From a virus: a stretch of 64,000 bases of DNA. Location of the stretch: the IMG/VR virus record IMGVR_UViG_3300025646_008465, positions 1 through 64,000 of that record; one strand, 5' to 3'. A program made the position numbers and the translations under genes. Within the stretch, counting starts at the first letter, position 1. Every line of letters begins with the position of its first letter. This document shows positions 58,038 through 64,000 of this stretch, in pieces. Below the pieces are notes generated by a model. The model was not told the DNA's origin. It saw only the letters and a program-made list of their open reading frames with translations, and did no database searches.

Positions 58038-58397
58038 CTAACCTGGGGGAGGGTCTCCACATACATAAGGACCTGAAAGTTCAGTCCCATCCCAAAAGTA
58101 ATAAATTCCCTCGGGGTGGGCATAAAATCCAGGATCAGCTACCTCTGCACCACAACCCCCAGGTCTATATAAAATACCTAAATCATTACTAAAATCCCAA
58201 GGTTGGATATCTAATAACTCACATGCTATACCTGGGTCTCCAGGATCATATGAAAGAGTAAGTGGCTTACAACTTACAGAACTAGGCCATCCAGGTATGT
58301 TTGAGGTTGAAAATCCTGAAACTTTACTTAAAGAAGTAATTTCTTTTCCACCTACAAATTGTATACTATTTACATCAATATTAGATATTTTAGCCAT
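58038..58397 (-). CDS. Small virion-region protein (119 aa)
   Basis: Begins MAKISNIDVNSIQFVGGKEI; strands and Gly/Pro/Cys-rich loops (SYDPGDPGIACELLDIQPW, GPYVCGDPPPG at the end). No membrane segment. It stands between the two collagen-like genes with a terminator-like hairpin at 57996-58016 after its stop. Probably a fibre-associated or capping protein; not recognised as a family. Confidence 0.6.
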   Translation of the reverse strand: MAKISNIDVNSIQFVGGKEITSLSKVSGFSTSNIPGWPSSVSCKPLTLSYDPGDPGIACELLDIQPWDFSNDLGILYRPGGCGAEVADPGFYAHPEGIYYFWDGTELSGPYVCGDPPPG

Positions 58398-58402
58398 AGT
58401 TT

Positions 58403-58738
58403 TTAACTAAAAAATGGTGGATTTAAAATCACAGTAGTTGGATTAGCTTTAGAAGTATTTTCAGCTGATAATTCTGATGTTAGGTATGATAAACCTGTTT
58501 CTCCTAAACTAGCAGTAATCCATCCTACAACTTGTTCTTTAGTTAAATCTTCAAATTCTGTAAAATTTGTAGGGTCTGGAGATGAAACTTGAACAAATAA
58601 TCTTTTACCTGAAGAATAAGGTTTTTCATTAATTATATCTGTTACTCTAAGTACATATTGGATTTTAAAAACTACATTGTTTAATCCATTTTCAGATATT
58701 TTACATTCTAAATTTTCTATATTCCAGTTTATTGTCAT
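58403..58738 (-). CDS. DUF7936-like small phage protein
   Basis: 111 residues. Pattern of an N-terminal strand MTINWNIENLECKI, then VVFKIQYVLRVTDIINEK and FEDLTKEQVVGWITASLGE, which matches a small phage domain family common next to fibre genes (recalled as DUF7936). Function is unknown; the repeated presence beside tail fibres suggests fibre assembly or attachment. It lies five bases before the 119-residue gene and ten after the giant collagen-like gene, so the three are one unit. Confidence 0.65.
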   Translation of the reverse strand: MTINWNIENLECKISENGLNNVVFKIQYVLRVTDIINEKPYSSGKRLFVQVSSPDPTNFTEFEDLTKEQVVGWITASLGETGLSYLTSELSAENTSKANPTTVILNPPFFS

Positions 58739-58748
58739 AATCTATTTA

Positions 58749-61700
58749 TTATAAGGTTATCCAAGTTACATCTGGTTGGAACCATATACATTTTACTGCT
58801 GATGTATTATCAACTACCCATCCTACACCTCTAACTCTATCTCCTGTAGTAAATCCACTAGTATCGTCTGTTACTTGTCCATCAATATCACTTACCCATA
58901 AAGAATCACCTATATTAGTAGCACTAGTTACTTCCTCTGTAGTTATCATACCTTGAATAAATACATCAACTTCTTCATCAGCTCCACCTGTACCATTTAA
59001 TACAATTCCTAGTAACTTTTCAGCACTTACACCACCAGCATTTGCGGGTCTCCATCTACCTGTAGAGAAATTATACCACACTAATTGTCCTTTAGAAAGA
59101 GAGGTATCACTAACCGCTCCTGTTAATACATGACCTTGATAAAGGAAATCACCTATACCTTGTATATTACCCCATTGTTGATAAGTTGTATGTCCAGGGA
59201 ATGGAGCAGTATATGAAGAAACAATACTATTAATATCAGTATCACCTACTAAAAGGAAACCTTTGCTTTGGTCAAAATTAAAGTTAGGACTGCTAGTACT
59301 TCCTAAACCAGAACCTCTAATATCTCCTTCAACATAAAGTATTCTATTAGGTTTATCTATACTTAAGAATTCTGCACTTTGAGCTAAAGTACTAGAAGAA
59401 CCTGTAGAATATAATAGATGGTCTGGTGAATATGACCAAGTACCTCCACTAATACCACTAGTACCATTAAATGATACTCCTGAAGTTGCTGCGGTACCAT
59501 TTGTACCTGAAGTACCATTTTTACCTGAAGTACCACTTGTCCGTGTTAAACCGCTTGTACCGGCAGTACCACTTGTTCCTGAAGTGAATGAAGATGATCC
59601 ACTAGTACCGTTTGTACCATTTTTACCTGAAGTACCACTGGTTCCATTAGTTGCACTTTGTCCTGAGGTACCAGCTGTGCCGCTTGTTCCCGAAGTGAAT
59701 GAAGATGATCCACTAGTACCATTAGTACCATTCCGTCCTGAAGTACCTGAAGTGCCTGAAGTACCTGATTTGCCACTTGTTCCACTAGTACCTGAAGTAC
59801 CTGAGGTAAATGAAGATGATCCACTAGTACCGTTAGTACCATTCCGTCCTGAAGTACCTGCTGTACCACTTGTACCTGAAGTACCGGCTTTACCACTTGT
59901 TCCACTTGTACCTGAAGTACCTGAGGTAAATGAAGATAAACCGCTTGTACCATTAGTACCATTCCGTCCTGAAGTACCACTTGTACCGCTAGTTCCACTT
60001 AATCCTGAAGTACCTGAAGTGCCTGAAGTGCCTGAAGTAAATGAAGATAAACCACTTGTAGCGCTTGTACCATTTTTACCTGAAGTACCACTTGTACCGC
60101 TAGTTCCACTTAATCCTGAAGTACCTGAAGTACCGTTTGTTCCTGAAGTAAATGAAGATAAACCGCTTGTACCGTTTGTACCGTTCCGTCCTGAAGTGCC
60201 TGAAGTGCCTGAAGTGCCTGAAGTGCCTGAAACACCACTTGTACCTGAAGTACCAGTTGTACCTGAAGTAGTACTTAAACCTGATAAACCAGCAGCTCCA
60301 TCTAAACCTGCTGTACCTGAAGTACCTGATGATCCGGCTGTTCCTGAAGTCCGGCTTAACCCGCTTTGTCCGTGGGTTCCTGAAGCACCTGTAGTACCTG
60401 AAGTACCATTTGTACCTGAAGTCCGGCTAGCACCACTTTGTCCGTTAGTTCCTGAAGCACCTGTAGTACCACTTGTTCCTGTAGTACCACTTGTTCCTGA
60501 AGCTCCTGAAGTACGTGAAGCTCCATTTGCTCCGTTTGTACCTGAAGTACCTGTTGAACCGCTAGTGCTTGAAACTCCTGAAGTCCGTGAAGCACCGTTT
60601 GCTCCGTTTGTACCTGAAGTACCACTTGATCCTGAAGTTCCAGATACATTTGAAGCGCCACTATTTCCTGCAGTACCTGAAGCACCTGTAGTACCTGATG
60701 TGCCTGTTGTTCCTGAAGTCCGGCTTAAACCTGATCCTCCGGCATTACCATTAGCACCTGAAGTACCATTTGTACCTGAAGTACCTGAAGTACCTGAAGT
60801 CCGGCTTAAACCTGATCCCCCAGCATTACCACTAGTACCTGTATTTCCTGAAGTACCTGAGGTACCTGTTGTACCTGATGTACCTGATGTTCTACTTAAT
60901 CCTGAAGCTCCAGCATTACCACTAGTACCAGTAGCACCTGTAGTACCTGAAGTACCTGCTGTTCCTGAAGTCCGGCTTAAACCTGATTGACCTGCAACAC
61001 CTGCAGCTCCTGTTGTACCATTTGAACCATTAGTACCTGAAGTCTGGCTAATACCTGATTGACCCGCAACTCCTGCGGCTCCAGTAGTACCTGAAGAACC
61101 TTGAGTTCCTGAGGTTTGGCTTAAACCACTTTGTCCATTAGTTCCTGAAGCACCTGTAGTACCTGAAGTACCTGTTGTACCTGAAGTGCCACTAGCTCCT
61201 GAGGTTCTTGAAGCACCATTAGCTCCATTTGTACCTGATGTACCTGAGCTACCACTTGTACCTGAGGTCCGGCTTAAAGCTGAAGCTCCTGTAGTACCAT
61301 TTGCTCCTGAAGTACCTGAAGTACCTGAACTACCTGAAGTAGCACTTAATGCTGAAGCACCTACAGTTCCGGCATTACCACTTGTACCTGAGGTACCAGT
61401 TGTACCTGAGGTCCGGCTTAAACCACTTTGACCTGCAACTCCTGAAGCACCTGTAGTACCATTTGAACCATTAGTACCTGAAGTCTGGCTTAGACCTGAT
61501 TGACCTGCTGTTCCGTTTGCACCTGTAGTACCATTAGATCCTGTAGTTCCTGAAGTTCCACTAACACCACTTGTACGTGAAGCACCGTTTGCTCCGTTTG
61601 TACCTGAAGTACCTGAGCTACCGCTTGTACCTGAAGTTTGGCTGAGAGCAGAAGCACCTACAGTTCCATTATTTCCTGAAGTACCTGAAGTACCTGTTGT

Positions 61701-64000
61701 TCCTGAAGTTCCTGATACTCCTGAAGTCCGTGAAGCGCCATTTGCACCTACAGTACCATTTGTACCAGTTGAACCGCTTGTTCCTGAAGTTTTAGAAGCA
61801 CCTGAATCACCTGAAGCACCATCAACACCAGCTGTACCTGAGGTACCTGATGATCCGGCTGTTCCTGAAGTAGCACTTAATGCTGAAGCTCCTGTAGTAC
61901 CAGCAGCACCTGTAGTACCACTTGTACCAGTAGTTCCTGAGGTTTTACTTAAACCTGATTGGCCTGCGTTTCCAGCATTACCTGTAGTACCGCTTGAACC
62001 TTGAGTTCCTGAAGTTGCGCTTAAACCACTTTGACCTGCAGTTCCATTAGCACCTGTAGTACCGTTTGTACCAGTTGAACCTGAAGTTCCTGATACTCCT
62101 GAAGTCCGTGAAGCGCCATTGGCTCCGTTTGTACCACTTGTACCTGAAGAACCTGATGTTCCTGAAGTCCGGCTTAAAGCAGAAGCGCCTACAGTTCCAT
62201 TTGCTCCTGATGTACCTGAAGTTCCTGTTGAACCTGAAGTACCACTTAAAGCAGAAGCACCTACAGTTCCGGCATTACCACTTGTACCTGAGGTACCAGT
62301 TGTTCCCGAGGTTTTACTTAAACCTGATTGACCAGCATTACCTGCGTTTCCTGTAGTACCGCTTGAACCTTGAGTTCCTGAGGTAGCACTTAAACCTGAT
62401 TGACCTGCTGTTCCGTTTGCTCCAGTTGTACCATTTGTACCTGCTGAGCCACTTGTACCTGAAGTGCTACTAGCACCTGAAGTTCTTGAAGCGCCGTTTG
62501 CACCTGAAGTACCTGAAGTACCTGTTGAACCTGAAGTACCACTCAATGCAGAAGCACCTACTGTTCCATTATTACCACTTGTACCAGAAGTACCAGTAGA
62601 ACCACTAGTTCCACTTAATGCAGAAGCACCTACTGTACCTGCATTTCCTGAAGTACCTGAAGTACCTGTTGTTCCTGAAGTCCGGCTTAAACCTGATTGG
62701 CCTGCGTTTCCAGCATTACCCGTAGTACCTGAAGAACCTTGAGTTCCTGAGGTAGCACTTAAACCTGAATTTCCAGCTGTTCCATTAGCACCTGTAGTAC
62801 CTGCTGAACCTGTAGTTCCTGAGGTTCCTGATACTCCTGAAGTCCGTGAAGCGCCATTTGCACCTGAAGTACCTGAAGTACCTGTACTACCTGATGTACC
62901 ACTTAACGCAGAAGCACCGTTTGTACCCGTATTACCTGATGTACCGCTTGTTCCTGTAGAACCGCTCGTACCTGATTGGCCTGATGTTCTAGACGCACCA
63001 CTAGCGCCTACAGTACCTGAAGTACCTGATGAACCGCTAGTACCTGATGTTGCACTATCTGCAGATTGACCTGTAGTTCCATTGTTACCAGATGTACCTG
63101 AAGTACCTGTGGTACCTGAAGTCCGGCTTAGACCTGATTGGCCTGCTACACCATTTGCACCTGTAGTACCGTTTGAACCGTTAGTACCTGAAGTAGTACT
63201 TAAACCACTTTTTCCGGCAGTTCCATTTACACCTGTAGTACCTGAAGATCCTGTAGTACCGCTTGTACCACTTTCAGCTGATAATCCAGAAGTACCATTA
63301 GCACCTGTAGTGCCATTTGTACCAGTTGAACCTGAAGTTCCTGAAACACCTGAAGTTCTTGAAGCACCATTAGCTCCAACTGTACCATTTGTACCGGTTG
63401 AACCACTAGTACCTGAAGTTGCACTTAAGTTAGATTGGCCTGCTACTCCAGCTGAACCTGTAGTACCTGAAGTACCGGCTGTTCCTGAAGTAGAGCTTAA
63501 ATTAGATTGACCTGCTATTCCAGCTGAACCTGTAGTACCTGAAGTACCAGCTGTTCCTGAAGTTTGGCTTAAACCACTTTGACCTGCGGTTCCATTAGCA
63601 CCTGTTGTACCTGCTGAACCTGTAGTACCTGAAGTTGAGGATACACCACTAGTACCTGCAATACCATTCTTTCCAGAAGTACCGTTTGTGCCAGTTGAAC
63701 CTGAAGTTCCTGAAACACCACTTGTGCGTGAAGCTCCATCAGCACCTACTGTACCTGAGGTACCTGATGAACCACTTGTTCCTGAAGTTGCACTATTATT
63801 TGATAAACCAGCTGTACCTGCATTACCACTTGTACCTGAAGAACCTGTAGTACCACTTGTAGTACTTAAACCTGATTTACCAGCAGTACCATTTGCACCC
63901 GTAGTACCAGATGAACCTGTAGTACCTGAAGTACCACTTAATGCTGAAGCACCTACAGTTCCATTTTCTCCTGAAGTACCTGAGGTTCCTGTTGAACCTG
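58749..64000 (-). CDS. Giant collagen-like virion fibre protein, 5' end beyond window
   Basis: The reading frame runs from the stop at 58749 to the window edge with no stop; I checked every codon from 62521 to 64000. It therefore encodes at least 1749 residues, and its start is outside. The TTG at 62546 is only an internal Leu. About 1500 residues are Gly-X-Y triplets (GTS, GSS, GAN, GTT) with recurring breaks GLSATSG, GASRTSG. A C-terminal globular domain of about 230 residues begins near GTWSYSPDHLLYSTG, including a section on ITTEEVTSATNIGDSLWVSD. The head domain is likely the receptor-binding or trimerisation part of a very long fibre. Confidence 0.88.
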   Translation of the reverse strand, partial: GSTGTSGTSGENGTVGASALSGTSGTTGSSGTTGANGTAGKSGLSTTSGTTGSSGTSGNAGTAGLSNNSATSGTSGSSGTSGTVGADGASRTSGVSGTSGSTGTNGTSGKNGIAGTSGVSSTSGTTGSAGTTGANGTAGQSGLSQTSGTAGTSGTTGSAGIAGQSNLSSTSGTAGTSGTTGSAGVAGQSNLSATSGTSGSTGTNGTVGANGASRTSGVSGTSGSTGTNGTTGANGTSGLSAESGTSGTTGSSGTTGVNGTAGKSGLSTTSGTNGSNGTTGANGVAGQSGLSRTSGTTGTSGTSGNNGTTGQSADSATSGTSGSSGTSGTVGASGASRTSGQSGTSGSTGTSGTSGNTGTNGASALSGTSGSTGTSGTSGANGASRTSGVSGTSGTTGSAGTTGANGTAGNSGLSATSGTQGSSGTTGNAGNAGQSGLSRTSGTTGTSGTSGNAGTVGASALSGTSGSTGTSGTSGNNGTVGASALSGTSGSTGTSGTSGANGASRTSGASSTSGTSGSAGTNGTTGANGTAGQSGLSATSGTQGSSGTTGNAGNAGQSGLSKTSGTTGTSGTSGNAGTVGASALSGTSGSTGTSGTSGANGTVGASALSRTSGTSGSSGTSGTNGANGASRTSGVSGTSGSTGTNGTTGANGTAGQSGLSATSGTQGSSGTTGNAGNAGQSGLSKTSGTTGTSGTTGAAGTTGASALSATSGTAGSSGTSGTAGVDGASGDSGASKTSGTSGSTGTNGTVGANGASRTSGVSGTSGTTGTSGTSGNNGTVGASALSQTSGTSGSSGTSGTNGANGASRTSGVSGTSGTTGSNGTTGANGTAGQSGLSQTSGTNGSNGTTGASGVAGQSGLSRTSGTTGTSGTSGNAGTVGASALSATSGSSGTSGTSGANGTTGASALSRTSGTSGSSGTSGTNGANGASRTSGASGTSGTTGTSGTTGASGTNGQSGLSQTSGTQGSSGTTGAAGVAGQSGISQTSGTNGSNGTTGAAGVAGQSGLSRTSGTAGTSGTTGATGTSGNAGASGLSRTSGTSGTTGTSGTSGNTGTSGNAGGSGLSRTSGTSGTSGTNGTSGANGNAGGSGLSRTSGTTGTSGTTGASGTAGNSGASNVSGTSGSSGTSGTNGANGASRTSGVSSTSGSTGTSGTNGANGASRTSGASGTSGTTGTSGTTGASGTNGQSGASRTSGTNGTSGTTGASGTHGQSGLSRTSGTAGSSGTSGTAGLDGAAGLSGLSTTSGTTGTSGTSGVSGTSGTSGTSGTSGRNGTNGTSGLSSFTSGTNGTSGTSGLSGTSGTSGTSGKNGTSATSGLSSFTSGTSGTSGTSGLSGTSGTSGTSGRNGTNGTSGLSSFTSGTSGTSGTSGKAGTSGTSGTAGTSGRNGTNGTSGSSSFTSGTSGTSGTSGKSGTSGTSGTSGRNGTNGTSGSSSFTSGTSGTAGTSGQSATNGTSGTSGKNGTNGTSGSSSFTSGTSGTAGTSGLTRTSGTSGKNGTSGTNGTAATSGVSFNGTSGISGGTWSYSPDHLLYSTGSSSTLAQSAEFLSIDKPNRILYVEGDIRGSGLGSTSSPNFNFDQSKGFLLVGDTDINSIVSSYTAPFPGHTTYQQWGNIQGIGDFLYQGHVLTGAVSDTSLSKGQLVWYNFSTGRWRPANAGGVSAEKLLGIVLNGTGGADEEVDVFIQGMITTEEVTSATNIGDSLWVSDIDGQVTDDTSGFTTGDRVRGVGWVVDNTSAVKCIWFQPDVTWITL
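59440..64000 (-). repeat. Collagen-like triplet repeats of the giant fibre gene
   Basis: The same codon-level repeats continue to the window edge. Block markers here are GQSGLSxTSG and GASALSxTSG. The similarity between the two genes suggests they exchange segments by recombination. Confidence 0.8.

Noticed and set aside
58749-62546. Start of the giant collagen gene at 62546
   Set aside because: The codon there is TTG inside GASALSGTSG, and the frame is open without stop to the window edge, so the gene starts outside.
53532-64000. CRISPR-like or satellite array
   Set aside because: The repeats are coding Gly-X-Y units in frame with variable codons and no spacers.
1-64000. tRNA genes, integrase or attachment sites
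   Set aside because: All intergenic gaps are under 150 bases and hold only promoters or hairpins. No cloverleaf-like sequence or recombinase was seen.

Overview
The window is part of a large AT-rich tailed-phage genome with a contractile tail (T4-like myovirus organisation). All but one gene lies on the minus strand. The host is probably a member of the Bacteroidota. At least six promoters have a -33 TTTG and a -7 TATATTTA-like box at an identical 20-base spacing, which is the Bacteroidota housekeeping form, and starts lack Shine-Dalgarno sequences and sit in A/T-rich leaders. No integrase, tRNA, rRNA or CRISPR was seen. Capsid, terminase, clamp and clamp-loader genes must lie outside the window.

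Layout from left to right (transcription runs right to left). 1-3262: family B DNA polymerase (partial), a MazG-like pyrophosphohydrolase, GTP cyclohydrolase I and a small ORF. 3262-11022: three paralogous LamG-repeat adhesin or tail-fibre genes and a small protein. 11050-18265: nucleotide and modification block with a hypoxanthine-type phosphoribosyltransferase, a hotdog thioesterase, QueE, QueD, thioredoxin, QueC, a TGT/DpdA-like enzyme, ThyX, an AT-hook protein and small ORFs. 18415-18630: the single plus-strand gene, a small lipoprotein. 18666-25936: small proteins, an esterase, then coiled-coil membrane proteins, a response regulator, a sensor histidine kinase, a peptidoglycan amidase (endolysin) and two holin candidates in one tightly packed run. 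25971-34798: replication and dNTP block (NrdA, NrdB, DnaB-like helicase, 5'-3' exonuclease, UvsX, gp32-like SSB and a second, family A-like polymerase). 34828-47893: tail and baseplate genes with tape measure, tail tube and sheath. 48013-53472: a four-gene glycosylation operon. 53532-64000: two enormous Gly-Thr-Ser collagen-like genes flanking two small virion-type genes.

Three systems stand out. (1) FolE, QueD, QueE, QueC and a transglycosylase-like protein give an apparently complete route to 7-deazaguanine in DNA, a known anti-restriction strategy, but the QueC homologue has lost its zinc cysteines. (2) A full two-component pair is co-directional and translationally coupled with the lysis genes and two coiled-coil membrane proteins, suggesting signal-controlled lysis or envelope sensing. 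(3) An operon of a TibC/BAHT-like O-glycosyltransferase, a GT4 enzyme, an FkbM-type methyltransferase and a GT4-GT25-like fusion carries the same late promoter motif as the virion genes. It lies beside Thr/Ser-rich collagen-like fibres, suggesting phage-encoded glycosylation of its own fibres.

Virion genes share a motif TAATATTTATAA, mostly 22-26 bases before the start codon. Its core is the exact reverse complement of the T4 late promoter octamer. The orientation relative to the gene is kept even for the lone plus-strand gene.
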